From NCBI GenBank assembly GCA_001184395.1, contig LFLF01000010.1, positions 1 to 47,419 of the forward strand: 47,419 bases of DNA. The letters run 5' to 3'. The position numbers and the translations under genes were made by a program. Below the pieces are notes generated by a model. The model saw only the letters and a list, made by a program, of their open reading frames with translations. It had not been told where the DNA came from and did not search any database. Each line of letters begins with the position of its first letter. Within the stretch, counting starts at the first letter, position 1. Below, piece after piece: positions 26,825 through 37,792 of this stretch. Source of the DNA: Candidatus Paraburkholderia calva (GTDB lineage Bacteria; Pseudomonadota; Gammaproteobacteria; Burkholderiales; Burkholderiaceae).

Positions 26825-29047
26825 ATGACTTTCGACATTACCCAGTTCTACCAGACCTTCTTCGATGAGGCCGACGAACTCCTCGCGCAGATGGAACAAT
26901 TGCTGCTCGTTCTGAACATCGACGAACCCGACCCCGAGGATCTCGCAGCGATCTTCCGCGCGGCGCACTCGATCAAGGGTGGCGCGGCGACGTTCGGCTT
27001 CACCGCGCTCACGGAAACGACGCACATCCTCGAATCGCTGCTGGATCGCGCGCGCAACAACGAACCCAAGCTGCGCCGCGACATGATCGACACGTTCCTC
27101 GCGACCAAGGACGTGCTGCAGGACCAGTTGTCCGCGTATCGCGCGAGCGCTGAGCCGGATGTGGCAGCCGCCACGCAAATCTGCGCGCGACTCGAACGCC
27201 TTAAGAGCGAAGACGCCGCGCCGCAGGCTGCGGCTGCGCCCGTCGCTCAGCCAGTCGAGGCGCCTGCCTACGACGGCCCGAACGCTCCGCCCGCGCACGT
27301 CGTGCGCCAGGCGATGGAAGCCATCGAGGACGACAGCACCTGGGACGGTGCGTTCGAACTCACCGACGGAATGAATGAAGGAACCGCTGCCCCCGCAATG
27401 CCGGAAGATATCGGCGCGATGGCGGCGGGTGCAGGATCCTACCTGAAAATTACGCTACGGGGGGGGAGCGAGAAGGACCTGGAGACGCTGACCGAAGAGT
27501 TGGGGAATCTGGGTAGCATCGTCAGCGAGCAGAAGACCGACACCGAGCTCGTGCTGTGGCTCGATTCGGACGTCGGCTCCGACGATATCATGGCCGTGTG
27601 CTGCTTCGTCATCGACGAATCGCAGATCAGCATCGGCCGCGGCCACGCGCCGGCGCAAGCCGGGAAGGAACCGGCGGCGCTCGCGCCGCAGCCGCTGCCT
27701 GCGCCGAGCCCGGTTTCCGCGCCGGCCGCGCCGGCCAAACAGGAAGAAGTGCCGAAGGCCGAAGCCGAATCGCCCGCGCCGCCTCCGCTGATGCCCACGC
27801 GCCCGGTCGCGCCCGCCGACGCCGAGAAGAAAGCGCGTCCGCAGGCCGCCGCATCGGCGGAAGGCAGCTCGATCCGCGTTGGCGTGGAGAAGGTCGACCA
27901 ACTCATCAATTTGGTGGGCGAACTGGTGATCACGCAGGCGATGCTCGCGGAAACCACCAGCGCTTTCGATCCCGCGCTGCACGACCGCCTCTTCAACGGC
28001 ATGGCGCAACTCGAGCGCAACGCGCGCGACTTGCAGGAAGCCGTCATGTCCATCCGCATGATGCCGATGGATTACGTTTTCAGCCGCTTCCCGCGCCTGG
28101 TGCGCGATATCGCCGGCAAGCTCGGCAAGGAAGTGGAACTGGTCACGTTCGGTCAGGCGACCGAACTCGACAAGAGCTTGATCGAACGCATCATCGATCC
28201 GCTCACGCACCTCGTGCGCAACTCGCTCGATCACGGCATCGAAACCGTGGAAGCGCGCCGCGCGGCGGGCAAGCCGACCACCGGCCAGCTCGTGCTGTCG
28301 GCGGCGCATCACGGCGGCAACATCGTGATCGAAGTGAGCGACGACGGCGCAGGCCTGCGCCGCGACAAGATTCTCGCCAAGGCGCAGAAGCAAGGCATGG
28401 CCGTCAGCGATTCGATGACCGACGAAGACGTGTGGCAACTGATCTTCATGCCCGGCTTCTCGACCGCCGAACAGGTGACGGATATCTCCGGCCGCGGCGT
28501 CGGCATGGACGTGGTGAAGCGCAACATCCAGTCGATGGGCGGCCACGTCGAAATCACCTCGCGGCCCGGCGCGGGCACGGCCACCAAGATCGTGCTGCCG
28601 CTCACGCTCGCGATCCTCGACGGCATGTCTGTGAAGGTCGGCAACGAGATCTTCATTCTGCCGCTGAACTTCGTGATGGAGTCGCTGCAACCCGCCGCCG
28701 AAGACATCTACACGGTCGCCAACGGCGAGCGCGTAGTGGGCGTGCGCGGCGAATACCTGCCGCTGGTCGCACTGCACAGCACCTTCGATGTGGAAGGCGC
28801 GTGCACCGAGCCGACGCAGGGCATCGTTACCATCATGCAGACCGAGGGGCGCCGCTTCGCCATGCTGATCGACGAACTCGTCGGCCAGCAGCAGGTGGTC
28901 GTGAAGAACCTCGAAATGAATTATCGAAAAGTGCACGGCATTTCCGCCGCGACCATCCTGGGTGACGGCAGTGTCGCGCTGATCGTCGACGTGGCCGCGC
29001 TCAATCGCGAATCGCGTGCGCAGCATAGCGCGCCGCAGTCTTACTAA
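26825..29047 (+). CDS. cheA: Chemotaxis histidine kinase CheA
   Basis: This intact 740-residue cytoplasmic kinase has its domains in order: HPt P1 with the phospho-accepting His48 ([16 protein letters not shown]); a middle region (about 205-285) that could serve as P2; an Ala/Pro linker; P3 dimerisation (from about 345); P4 ATPase with N-box [12 protein letters not shown] at about 462, DDGAGL and [13 protein letters not shown] at about 557; and P5 CheW-like (from about 605). It phosphorylates CheY and CheB in response to receptors. It follows the broken cheY1 and precedes cheW. Confidence 0.96.
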   Translation: MTFDITQFYQTFFDEADELLAQMEQLLLVLNIDEPDPEDLAAIFRAAHSIKGGAATFGFTALTETTHILESLLDRARNNEPKLRRDMIDTFLATKDVLQDQLSAYRASAEPDVAAATQICARLERLKSEDAAPQAAAAPVAQPVEAPAYDGPNAPPAHVVRQAMEAIEDDSTWDGAFELTDGMNEGTAAPAMPEDIGAMAAGAGSYLKITLRGGSEKDLETLTEELGNLGSIVSEQKTDTELVLWLDSDVGSDDIMAVCCFVIDESQISIGRGHAPAQAGKEPAALAPQPLPAPSPVSAPAAPAKQEEVPKAEAESPAPPPLMPTRPVAPADAEKKARPQAAASAEGSSIRVGVEKVDQLINLVGELVITQAMLAETTSAFDPALHDRLFNGMAQLERNARDLQEAVMSIRMMPMDYVFSRFPRLVRDIAGKLGKEVELVTFGQATELDKSLIERIIDPLTHLVRNSLDHGIETVEARRAAGKPTTGQLVLSAAHHGGNIVIEVSDDGAGLRRDKILAKAQKQGMAVSDSMTDEDVWQLIFMPGFSTAEQVTDISGRGVGMDVVKRNIQSMGGHVEITSRPGAGTATKIVLPLTLAILDGMSVKVGNEIFILPLNFVMESLQPAAEDIYTVANGERVVGVRGEYLPLVALHSTFDVEGACTEPTQGIVTIMQTEGRRFAMLIDELVGQQQVVVKNLEMNYRKVHGISAATILGDGSVALIVDVAALNRESRAQHSAPQSY

Positions 29048-29079
29048 AAAACCTACGACAGATTATTGGGGAGCCTCTC

Positions 29080-29592
29080 GTGGCTGAAATTCAACCGATC
29101 CCAAACGCCCCGTCCGCACGCCGCGATTCGCAAGGCGAAGCCGCTGGACAGGAATTCCTCGTCTTCACGCTCGGCGCCGAAGAGTACGGCATCGACATTC
29201 TGAAGGTGCAGGAAATCCGCGGTTACGACAGCGTCACGCGCATCGCGAACGCGCCGTCCTTCATCAAGGGCGTGATCAATCTGCGCGGCATCATCGTGCC
29301 GATCGTGGACATGCGCGTGAAGTTCAACCTCGGCCGCGTCGAATACGACAACCAGACCGTCGTGATCATCCTGAACGTCGCGCATCGCGTGGTCGGCATG
29401 GTCGTGGACGGCGTGTCGGACGTGCTGACGCTCGCGCCGGAACAAGTGATGCCGGCGCCCGAGTTTGGCGCGGCGCTCGCGACCGAATACCTCACCGGTC
29501 TGGGCACGGTCGAAGGCCGCATGCTGATCCTGATGGACATCGAGAAGCTCATGACGAGCCGCGAGATGGAACTCGTCGATATCGTTGCCTAA
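29080..29592 (+). CDS. cheW: Chemotaxis coupling protein CheW
   Basis: This intact 170-residue protein starts with GTG behind GGGGAG. The SH3-like CheW fold is clear: [51 protein letters not shown]. It links CheA to the cytoplasmic tips of chemoreceptors. It stands between cheA and a broken receptor gene. Confidence 0.96.
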   Translation: MAEIQPIPNAPSARRDSQGEAAGQEFLVFTLGAEEYGIDILKVQEIRGYDSVTRIANAPSFIKGVINLRGIIVPIVDMRVKFNLGRVEYDNQTVVIILNVAHRVVGMVVDGVSDVLTLAPEQVMPAPEFGAALATEYLTGLGTVEGRMLILMDIEKLMTSREMELVDIVA

Positions 29593-29619
29593 CGCAGCCC
29601 AGGATCGCAGGAAATTACC

Positions 29620-31408
29620 ATGCTGAAGAAGTTTTCGATCCGGACGACGCTCACGCTCGTCGGTTTGTTGTTCGTCGCCTGCGCCGGCATCATCGGCGCG
29701 CTGGCGCTGGTCAGTCTCAATTCCGCGAGCGCTTCCCTCACCACGCTCGCGAAGCAGGACATGGTCGCGATGCGCGCGTTGTCGGAAGCGTCGTCGTATC
29801 TGCTGCGTTCGCGCGTGACGCTCGATCGCGTGCGTTCGCTGGTCGAAGCCGGCAGCAGCAACGAAGCACAGAAGGCAATGGACCGCGGCCAGTATCTGCT
29901 CGACAAGAGCAACGAGAACTGGAAGCTCTATCTCGACACGGTCGCATCCACGCTGCGGAAAGACACGCTCGACGCACTCAACACGCAGTACGACACGCTC
30001 GTGAAGGGTGGCGTGGAGCCGGAGTTCGCCGCGATCCGCGCGAACGACATGAACGCGTATCACGCCATCGCCGATACCAAGATCAGCCCGATGTTCGTCA
30101 CCTTCGACAATGCGGTGACGGCGGCGGTGCAGTTCCAGCAGAAGCACGCGGAAACCTCGCAGGCCGATACCGCCTCGCACATCTCGACGCTCAACGCGAC
30201 CATCGGCACGCTGCTCGGCTTGTCGGCGCTGATCCTGTTCGGCACGCGCGTCGCACTGCGCGGCCTGATCGTGCAGCCGATCAGCGACGCGGTCGATCAC
30301 TTCGAGCGCATCTCGCGCGGCGATCTCACGACGCCGGCGCATAGCGACAGCAACAACGAAATCGGCCGGCTGTTCACGGGCATCGAACGCATGCGCGTCA
30401 ACCTGACGACGATGGTCGGCACGGTGCATCGCGGCGCAGAATCGATCGACGTCGGCGCGCGTGAAATTTCGAGCGGCAACACCGATCTCTCGCAGCACAG
30501 GGAGAACAAGCCGCCTCGCTGCAGGAAACCGCTTCGAGCATGGAGCAGTTGACGAGCACGGTGAATCAAAACGCCGACAACGCGCGTCAGGCGAGCCAGC
30601 TCGCGGTGAATGCCTCGGATATCGCGTCGCGCGGCGGAGAAGTCATCGACCAGGTGGTCGATACGATGAACGCCATCGCGTCGAGTTCGAACAAGATCGT
30701 GGACATCATCGGCGTGATCGAAGACATCGCGTTCCAGACCAATATTCTCGCGTTGAACGTGGCCGTCGAAGCGGCGCGTGCGGGTGAGGAAGGGCGCGGC
30801 TTCGCGGTCGTCGAAGGCGAGGTGCGTTCGCTCGCGCAGCGCGGCGGCGGCGAAGGAAATTAAGGCGCTCATCGGCGATTCGGCCGACAAGGTGCAGAAC
30901 GGCTCAGAGCTCGTCACGCGCGCCGGCAAAACCATGGGCGAGGTCGTGCAGGCCGTGTGCCACGTGACCGACATCATGGGCGAAATCAGCACGGCGTTAG
31001 AGGAGCAGTCCGACGGCATCGCACAAGTCAATCTCGCCGTCACGCAGATGGACAGCGTCACGCAGCAGAACGCCGCGCTGGTCGAGGAAGCGGCTGCTGC
31101 TGCGTCGCTGGAAGAGCAGGCGCGCCAGTTGAAGGGCGTCGTGAGCCAGTGGCGCGTGGATGTCAGCACCGTGACGCGTGCATCGACCGTGGCGAAGGCC
31201 GCGCGCGTCGAGCTGACCGTGGCATCGGTAAAAAAGCCTGCCGCCTCCATCACGAAAGTTTCACGTTAGCCTAACGTCGCGCGTCGCGCGCGACCCGGCC
31301 GTTATCAAGGATACGGCTCGCGAAGCAGCAGTGACGACGAAGCCGGCAGCGCGAGTGAGCGCACCGGCCCAGACGTCCGTCGCGGACGGCGATTGGGAAA
31401 CTTTCTAA
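29620..31408 (+). pseudogene. Methyl-accepting chemotaxis protein, broken
   Basis: The reconstructed receptor (about 595 residues) has an N-terminal membrane helix, a four-helix periplasmic sensor (about 35-195), a second helix, a HAMP domain (QPISDAVDHFERISRGDLT), and the signalling tip ([22 protein letters not shown]). Frameshifts lie at about 30500 (just after the HAMP, LSQHRE), at about 30843 (a deletion of about 7 bases in [13 protein letters not shown]) and near 31268. Only by crossing the last one does the gene reach 31408 and the tail GDWETF, the pentapeptide that tethers CheR/CheB. The first fragment ends soon after the HAMP domain, so no signalling domain is made. Confidence 0.93.
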
Positions 31409-31436
31409 GCAATTCAAACGGACATCAGAGACGACC

Positions 31437-31595
31437 ATGCAGGCTTTCGGTACCATGCCCGGGCGCGGGCAACTCGATGAGAAAGGCGCGATGCGTGATG
31501 CATCGGGCGCGATCGCCGGGTTCGAAAGCCTCGGGTCGTCGAACGAACCCACGCGGCGCGCGGACATGACGCCAAGGACGCATCAAGCATCATGA
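31437..31595 (+). CDS. Possible small ORF coupled to cheR
   Basis: A 52-codon frame begins MQAFGTMPGRGQLDEKG and its TGA overlaps the cheR ATG (ATGA at 31592-31595), which would allow translational coupling. Its ribosome site is weak and I do not recognise the peptide. It could be a remnant of an upstream part of cheR or chance. Confidence 0.25.
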   Translation: MQAFGTMPGRGQLDEKGAMRDASGAIAGFESLGSSNEPTRRADMTPRTHQAS

Positions 31596-32518
31596 CCACG
31601 CGCAACGCACGTATCGACCTCGCTGCCTCTTCGCGCAGCTCGGAAGTCGAACGCGATTTCGAATTCACATCGGCGGATTTCGCCCGCATTCGCGAGCTGA
31701 TCCACCGCCGGGCGGGCATCTCGCTGTCCGATCACAAACGGGACATGGCGTATAGCCGGCTGGCACGCCGTCTGCGCGCCTGCGGCCTGGAAACCTTCAA
31801 ACAATATCTCGATCGCCTCGAAGCGAACGACGACAGCGCGGAGTGGGAAGCCTTCACCAACGCGCTGACCACCAACCTCACCGCGTTCTTTCGCGAGTCG
31901 CATCATTTCCCGATTCTCGCGGACTTCGCCAAGCGCCGCTCGCAGCCGTTCAGCGTGTGGTGCTCCGCGGCATCGACGGGCGAGGAGCCGTATTCCATCG
32001 CGATGACGCTGGTCGAAACGCTCGGCGATCACGCCGCGGGTCAGTGCACGATCTACGCGAGCGACATCGACAGCCAGGTGCTGCAGAAAGCCGACGCGGG
32101 CGTGTATTCGCTCGATCAGGTCAAGGCGTTGCCGACCAAACGCCTGAAGCGCTTCTTCCTGAAGGGCATGGGCGCGCATGCCGGACTCGTGAAAGTGCGT
32201 CCCGAACTGCGCGCGATGGTCGACTTAGGCCGCGTGAACCTGACGGATGCGCGTTACGACGTCAAAGGCCCGTTCGACGTGATCTTCTGCCGCAACGTGA
32301 TGATCTACTTCGACAAGCCTACGCAAGGGCAGGTGTTGTCGCGCTTCAAACCGCTGATGAAGCCGGGCGCGCTGCTGTTTGCGGGTCATTCGGAAAACTT
32401 CACGTACGTCACACAGGCGTTCCGTCTGCGTGGCCAGACCGTCTACGAGCTGACGCACGACGCCAAGGCGGGCGCCTCGGCGAGAACGCAGCACACGCTC
32501 GCGGGAGAGCCGGCATGA
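31592..32518 (+). CDS. cheR: Chemotaxis methyltransferase CheR
   Basis: This intact 308-residue protein has an N-terminal helical domain (about 25-95, [19 protein letters not shown]) and a SAM-dependent methyltransferase domain with [28 protein letters not shown] and [10 protein letters not shown]. It methylates receptor glutamates. Its stop overlaps the cheD start (ATGA), showing tight coupling. The receptor upstream in the operon is dead, so CheR would need receptors encoded elsewhere. Confidence 0.95.
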   Translation: MTTRNARIDLAASSRSSEVERDFEFTSADFARIRELIHRRAGISLSDHKRDMAYSRLARRLRACGLETFKQYLDRLEANDDSAEWEAFTNALTTNLTAFFRESHHFPILADFAKRRSQPFSVWCSAASTGEEPYSIAMTLVETLGDHAAGQCTIYASDIDSQVLQKADAGVYSLDQVKALPTKRLKRFFLKGMGAHAGLVKVRPELRAMVDLGRVNLTDARYDVKGPFDVIFCRNVMIYFDKPTQGQVLSRFKPLMKPGALLFAGHSENFTYVTQAFRLRGQTVYELTHDAKAGASARTQHTLAGEPA

Positions 32519-33345
32519 GCGGGCTGCCAATCGCGTCGAACCTGTATTTCGACAATCACTTCAAAAAGCCGGGCGTGAAGCTCCGGCCGAACGAGTTCTA
32601 CATGACGAGCGAAGACATGGTGCTCGTCACCGTGCTAGGCTCGTGCGTGGCGGCATGCATCAACGATCGCACGGCGGGCATTGGCGGCATGAATCACTTC
32701 ATGCTGCCCGACGACGGCGCGGACGCATCGTCGGCGGCGTCAGACTCGATGTGCTACGGCGCCTATGCGATGGAAGTGCTGATCAACGAACTGATCAAGC
32801 GCGGCGGACGCCGTGAGTGCTTCGAAGCGAAAGTCTTCGGCGGCGGAGCGGTGCTGGCGGGCATAACGACCATCAACATCGGCGATCGCAATTCGGAGTT
32901 CGTGCACCGCTATCTGGCGCTGGAAAAGATCCGCATCGTGGCCGAGGACTTGCAGGGCATGTATCCGCGCAAGGTCGCGTTCATGCCGCGCACCGGCCAG
33001 GTGATGGTCAAGAAGCTGATGACACAGCACCACCCGGTCGTGCTCGAGCGCGAGCAGGCGCTCGAGCAGCGCACGCCGGAACAGCGCGCGGAACGCCTCG
33101 CGAAGGCGCGGGCGCGCGTCGAGTTGTTCAACACCAATCAAACGAAGCCGGGCGTGAACGGCGCGAAGCCGCGTGTGGAGCTGTTCACCTCGAATCACGC
33201 GAGTCACGCCAACGGCGCGATGAGCGCCGCGAACACGCTGGCCTCGATCAGCGCCGCCGCGAGCCGCACGGCCGCGAAGCCGCGCGTCGAGCTGTTCGGC
33301 AACAACGGTCCTCTGCGTGGCACGAAAGCGGCGGAGGAAGCATGA
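32515..33345 (+). CDS. cheD: Chemoreceptor glutamine deamidase CheD
   Basis: This intact 276-residue protein has the CheD core at residues 10-175, with catalytic Cys44 (LGSCVAACI) and His61 (GGMNHFMLP) and the conserved VFGGGA. CheD deamidates receptor glutamines. Unusually, the tail after the core (about 175-276) carries three copies of an 8-residue motif: RVELFNTN (201), RVELFTSN (220) and RVELFGNN (257), set in low-complexity Ala/Ser/Lys sequence. Stop and start overlap with cheB as ATGA. Confidence 0.94.
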   Translation: MSGLPIASNLYFDNHFKKPGVKLRPNEFYMTSEDMVLVTVLGSCVAACINDRTAGIGGMNHFMLPDDGADASSAASDSMCYGAYAMEVLINELIKRGGRRECFEAKVFGGGAVLAGITTINIGDRNSEFVHRYLALEKIRIVAEDLQGMYPRKVAFMPRTGQVMVKKLMTQHHPVVLEREQALEQRTPEQRAERLAKARARVELFNTNQTKPGVNGAKPRVELFTSNHASHANGAMSAANTLASISAAASRTAAKPRVELFGNNGPLRGTKAAEEA

Positions 33346-34484
33346 GCATCGTCAATCCGATCACTATGGAAAGAACGGCAAACAAATCTGCCGCGCCGAA
33401 GATCAAGGTGCTGTGCGTCGACGATTCGGCGCTGGTGCGCAGCCTGATGACGGAAATCGTCAACTCGCAGCCCGACATGCACGTGTGCGCGACCGCGCCC
33501 GATCCGCTCGTCGCGCGAGAACTGATCAAGCAGCACAACCCGGACGTTTTGACGCTCGACGTCGAAATGCCACACATGGATGGCCTCGACTTTCTGGAAA
33601 AGCTGATGCGCCTGCGGCCGATGCCGGTCGTGATGGTGTCGTCGCTGACGGAGCGCGGCAACGAAATCACGCTGCGCGCGCTGGAACTCGGCGCCGTGGA
33701 CTTCGTGACCAAGCCGAAAGTCGGCATCCGCGACGGCATGCTGGATTACGCCGAGAAGCTCGCGGAGAAGGTGCGTGCCGCATCGCGCGCGCGGGTGCGT
33801 CAGGCGACGCACGCCACGCAAGTGGCGAACGCGCCGGCGCAGGGCCTGCCGCACAAGCCCGCGCCTCATTTCAACAATCCGCTGATCTCGACCGAAAAGC
33901 TCGTGATCGTCGGCGCCTCGACGGGCGGCACGGAAGCGATCCGCAAAGTGCTCGTGCCGCTGCCGCCGGACGCGCCCGCCGTGCTGATCGCGCAGCACAT
34001 GCCGCCGGGCTTCACGAAGTCGTTCGCGCAGCGTCTGAACGGACTGTGCCGCATCTCGGTGAAGGAAGCCGAGCACGGCGAGCGCGTACTGCCGGGCCAT
34101 GCGTATATCGCGCCGGGCCATGCGCATTTGGTGCTCGCGCGCAGTGGAGCGAACTATGTTGCGCATCTGTCAGACGCGCCGCCGGTGAACCGGCATCGTC
34201 CTTCGGTGGATGTGCTGTTCCGCTCGGCGGCGACGCACGCGGGCAAGAACGCGATCGGTGTGATCCTGACCGGCATGGGCCGCGACGGCGCCGCCGGTCT
34301 GCTCGAAATGCAGCAGGCGGGCGCCTACACGCTCGCGCAGAACGAAGCGAGCTGCGTGGTGTTCGGCATGCCGCGCGAAGCGATTTTATTGGGCAGCGCG
34401 AGCGAAATCGTGCCGTTATCCGAAATGAGCCGGCGCGTGATGGCGCGACTGGCGTCGATGGGCGAACGCGTACAACGCGTCTAA
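33342..34484 (+). CDS. cheB: Protein-glutamate methylesterase CheB
   Basis: This intact protein of 380 residues has an N-terminal receiver domain with phospho-acceptor Asp73 ([13 protein letters not shown]), a linker (about 145-185), and a C-terminal methylesterase with catalytic Ser193 (VGASTGGTE), His219 (AQHMPPGF) and Asp315 (GMGRDGAAG). It removes methyl groups from receptors when phosphorylated by CheA. The ATG at 33342 overlaps the cheD stop. A second in-frame Met (MERTANKS) is a possible alternative. Confidence 0.95.
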   Translation: MSIVNPITMERTANKSAAPKIKVLCVDDSALVRSLMTEIVNSQPDMHVCATAPDPLVARELIKQHNPDVLTLDVEMPHMDGLDFLEKLMRLRPMPVVMVSSLTERGNEITLRALELGAVDFVTKPKVGIRDGMLDYAEKLAEKVRAASRARVRQATHATQVANAPAQGLPHKPAPHFNNPLISTEKLVIVGASTGGTEAIRKVLVPLPPDAPAVLIAQHMPPGFTKSFAQRLNGLCRISVKEAEHGERVLPGHAYIAPGHAHLVLARSGANYVAHLSDAPPVNRHRPSVDVLFRSAATHAGKNAIGVILTGMGRDGAAGLLEMQQAGAYTLAQNEASCVVFGMPREAILLGSASEIVPLSEMSRRVMARLASMGERVQRV

Positions 34485-34537
34485 CCGTTTTTGATTACGC
34501 GGCATCGCCGCATTGAATGGAATACACGGGAGTAGTG

Positions 34538-34960
34538 ATGGACAAGAACATGAAGATCCTCGTCGTCGACGATTTTCCGACGATGCGCCGTATCGTGCGC
34601 AACCTGCTCAAGGAGCTGGGTTACACGAACGTCGACGAAGCGGAAGACGGTCTGGCCGGTCTTGCGCGTCTGCGCGGCGGCGGTTTCGATTTCGTGGTGT
34701 CGGATTGGAACATGCCGAACCTCGACGGCCTGTCGATGCTTCAGCAGATCCGCGCGGACGCGGCGCTGGCGCATCTGCCGGTGCTGATGGTCACGGCGGA
34801 ATCGAAGAAGGAAAACATCATCGCGGCAGCGCAGGCCGGTGCGAACGGTTACGTCGTGAAGCCCTTTACGGCCGCCACGCTCGACGAGAAAGTCACCAAG
34901 ATTCTCGAGAAAGTGAAGATGGCCAAAGCGGGAGCTGATCGTGACCGATCTGACTTCTGA
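34538..34960 (+). CDS. cheY: Chemotaxis response regulator CheY
   Basis: This intact receiver-domain protein (140 residues) has [18 protein letters not shown] with the acidic pair, phospho-acceptor Asp56 (VVSDWNMPN), the switch residues in VLMVTAESK and the lysine in VVKPF. It binds the flagellar switch. ATG 34538 has GGAG close upstream. Its end ([12 protein letters not shown]) runs 20 bases into cheZ, slightly longer than I recall for relatives that end near AKAG, so a small indel near the stop is possible. Confidence 0.93.
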   Translation: MDKNMKILVVDDFPTMRRIVRNLLKELGYTNVDEAEDGLAGLARLRGGGFDFVVSDWNMPNLDGLSMLQQIRADAALAHLPVLMVTAESKKENIIAAAQAGANGYVVKPFTAATLDEKVTKILEKVKMAKAGADRDRSDF

Positions 34961-35647
34961 TTTCGCCGCGCAGATCGCCACCGCGGTTGATGCCGAGGGC
35001 GACGCATCGAGCGATCGCATTCTCGCGCGCATCGGTCAGGTGACGCGCGCGCTGCGTGACTCGATGCGCGAGCTCGGCCTCGACAAGCAGGTCGGAGCCG
35101 CGGCGCAAGCCGTGCCCGACGCGCGCGACCGCCTGAAGTACATCGCGACGATGACCGAACAGGCCGCCGAGCGCGCGCTCAACGCAATCGAAAAGGCTCA
35201 GCGATTCAGGACGCGCTGCAGCGCGATGCGCTCGCCCTCGACGAGCGCTGGGGCGCATGGTATAGCGCGCCGCTTGCTCAGGGTGAAGCAGGGGAATTGC
35301 TCGCGCAGACATATAGTTTCCTGCAAAGCTTGCCGGAGCGCACCTCGGCGACCAACTCGCAGCTGATGGAAATCATGTTGGCGCAGGACTTTCAGGATCT
35401 GACGGGTCAAGTGATCAAGAAGATCACGGAAGTCGTGTACCTGATCGAACAGCAGTTGCTGGGTGTGCTGCTCGAGAACATTGCACCCGAGCGGCGCGAG
35501 CAGTTCGCGGCATCGGCGTTGATGTCGGCTGCGACCGTCAGTTCCGACTCGCTACTGAACGGTCCGCAGATCAAGCCGGAAGGCCGGACCGACATGGTTC
35601 AGGATCAGGCGCAGGTGGGCGATCTGCTGGCGAGCCTCGGCTTCTGA
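34941..35647 (+). pseudogene. cheZ: CheY-P phosphatase CheZ, frameshifted
   Basis: It starts with GTG inside the end of cheY. The long helical hairpin is split by one missing base at about 35200 (KAQ-(P)-IQDAL). After the shift the frame continues with the catalytic helix (MLAQDFQDLTGQVI, Asp and Gln) and ends with the CheY-binding peptide DLLASLGF at 35647. Without the catalytic Gln and the C-terminal peptide the first fragment cannot work. The lesion lies in a CC pair, so a sequencing error is possible. Confidence 0.92.
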
Positions 35648-35655
35648 CGGTCAAC

Positions 35656-35680
35656 GGCACGCGCTTTTGAAGCGCGTGCC
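35656..35680 (+). terminator. Hairpin after cheZ
   Basis: The perfect 11-bp stem GGCACGCGCTT/AAGCGCGTGCC with a 3-base loop starts 9 bases after the cheZ stop. It lacks a T-run, so it may be an imperfect terminator or a 3'-end stabiliser of the che transcript. Confidence 0.5.
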
Positions 35681-35990
35681 GTGCTCGACGATACACAACG
35701 ATACGCGATAGAATGCGCACCTCGATGCGCGGTGTTTTGCTGCGCTGCATCGTCAAGCGAACGGTAAGACTATTTTGCTCGACTGGCATACTGTCGGTTT
35801 CGCGCGTAAAAAAACGTTTGCGAACCAACAGGTGACTTGATTGTCAGTTATGTTCGTCACCAACCGGCCGGGTGAAGCACGCGGCCGGAAAAACCGGAAA
35901 AACCGGAAAAACCGAATGGGAGGCCCAGTGAAGGCATCGGGCATCGAAGTAATCCCACATCGTATGATATCTTAGCATCTTACACAGGCG
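35681..35990. other. Intergenic region between the che operon and the DUF2844 gene
   Basis: No gene is visible in about 300 bases. It contains the 9-base tandem repeat at 35885-35911 and nothing else I can name. Confidence 0.4.
35885..35911. repeat. Three tandem copies of a 9-base unit
   Basis: CCGGAAAAA occurs three times head to tail, followed by a partial copy. It lies outside genes and may be a slippage product. Confidence 0.9.
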
Positions 35991-36467
35991 ATGGCGATCA
36001 TCGCAGGCGCGTTCGGCGTTTGTGTTGCAATCCCGCATTCGTCGCGTTGGGCGGTGATCCGATCAAGCCGCCGCCAGGCTCGAACGCGGCCAACGCAGTT
36101 GTGCGCTCGGCACCGTCGCCGCATCCGGTGCATCGGCCGCGTCCACGACCTCGAATTACACCGTCCGCTCGACCACGCTCGCGAGCGGCACCGTCTCAAC
36201 GAATATCTGACCAGTGCAGGCACGGTGTTCGGCATCGCGTGGTGCGGGCCGTGCGTGCCCGATCTCGCCACGCTGCTCGGCAGCTACTTTCCGCAATATC
36301 AGCAGAACCTGAACGAACAGCGCGCCGCGCGAGGCGGCCGCGGACCTGTCAGCGTGCAGGACTCGGGTCTGGTGGTTCAGTCGGGCGGCCATATTGGCGT
36401 ATTCGCGGGCGTCGCGTATTTGCCGCAATCCATGCCTGCCGGCGTGTCTGCCAGCGACATCAAATGA
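35991..36467 (+). pseudogene. DUF2844 family protein, broken
   Basis: The C-terminal part (YLTSAGTVFGIAWCGPCVPDLATLLG, GPVSVQDSGLVVQSGGHIGVFAG, MPAGVSASDIK) matches DUF2844, a small exported Burkholderia family of unknown function. The N-terminal region is scattered: FVALGGDPIKPPPGS is in another frame, and the stretch reading TVRSTTLASGTV is followed by a frameshift at about 36200. At least two shifts separate the pieces. It lies 18 bases before the DUF3443 gene, the usual pairing in Burkholderia as far as I recall. Confidence 0.8.
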
Positions 36468-36484
36468 GCGACGGGAGACTCAGA

Positions 36485-37755
36485 ATGCTTAGAACGACAC
36501 CTGGCGCCGGCGCTTCTTCCTCGCGCAGCGGCGGTATCGCGCGCTGGTTCGGCGTGCTTTTTCTCGCGTTAACGCTCGCGGCGTGCGGCGGCGATAACAA
36601 TTCCAGTTCCAGCGGCTCGTCCGGCGGCAGATCGAGCGGTTCGACCGGTTCCGGTTCAAGCGGCGGCTCGACCAGCACGGCGACGGCGCAACCGAGCGCG
36701 GTGAACAACACCAACGTAGTGCCGATCACGGTCAATGCGGGCGAGGCGAATTTCGTCAATATCCCGAACGTGTCCGTGACCGTGTGCCAGCCCAACACCA
36801 ACAATTGTCAAACCATCGATAACATCCAGCTCGACACGGTGTCGTTCGGCCTGCGCCTCGTCAGTTCGGCGGCGAGCCAGGTGCCCGGCAACCTGCCGGC
36901 CATTGCTGCGTCGAGCCGCGGCCAGCTCGCAGAGTGCGCGGGCTTCGCCGACGGCTACACGTGGGGCACGGTGCGCGCGGCTGACGTGCGTATGGGCACG
37001 GAGCAGGCAGCGTGCCGATCCAGATCATCGGCGACCTCGTGTCCTCTTTGGCGCCTTCCGGCCTGAACGGTTGCCCGACCGGCAACGACGAAAGCACGGT
37101 GGCACAGATCGGTGCGAACGGCATTCTCGGCGTCGGCGCGTCAACTTATGACTGCGGCACGTCGTGCGGCACGTCGTGCGCGAGTTCGGCTCAGAACGGC
37201 ATGTATTTCTCGTGCACCAACGGCACCAACTGCACGGGCGTCATCGTGCCGCGCGCGCAGCAGGTGACCAATCCGGTGACGAAGTTCCCGGTCGATAACA
37301 ACGGCGTGATCGTGCAATTGCTGCCGGTGGCGGACACCGGCTCGGCCAGCGCGAGCGGCACGCTGATCTTCGGCATAGGAACGCAGAGCAACAACACGCT
37401 GTCCGGCGTCTATAAAGGCACGACGTATCAGACCTTCTTCGATACCGGATCGAACGGCAACTTCTTCCAGGACAACTTTACTTTGTGTTCGAGCACGAGT
37501 TCGTTCTATTGCCCGTCTTCTTAACAGTCGCTGTCAACGTCATCACCGGCACGGACGGCGCTTCGACCACGGTTCCGTTCTCGCTGGTCGGCGCCCGCAC
37601 GCTGGTCTCGGGCGGCGGGCAAGTTCGCGTTCAACAGCCTGGGCGGTCAACTGGGCATGTCGGACTTCTTCGACTTCGGTCTACCGTTCTACTTCGGCCG
37701 CCATGTCTACGTGGGTTACGACCTGACCGGAAGCTCGCCTTACGTGGCATTCTGA
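36485..37755 (+). pseudogene. DUF3443 family lipoprotein, broken
   Basis: The gene starts with a lipoprotein signal (FLALTLAACGGD, lipobox Cys34), a Ser/Gly-rich linker (40-65) and a domain with the first motif LDTVSFGLRLV at residue 117. A frameshift at about 37010 leads to the block starting VPIQIIGDLVSSL, which includes the second motif FFDTGSNGNFF. A TAA at about 37523, a shift at about 37536 and another at about 37617 separate the last pieces (NVITGTDGASTTVPFSLVGART; FAFNSLGGQLGMSDFFDFGL), which end at 37755. The two DTGS-like motifs resemble aspartyl proteases. Confidence 0.85.
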
Positions 37756-37792
37756 TGTTCTGATCGCGCGCGAAAATACGTCTTCAGATGTG

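Noticed and set aside
26418..35647. Programmed frameshifting in che genes
   Set aside because: The sites share no slippery heptamer or downstream structure and include multi-base deletions, so decay is the simpler explanation.
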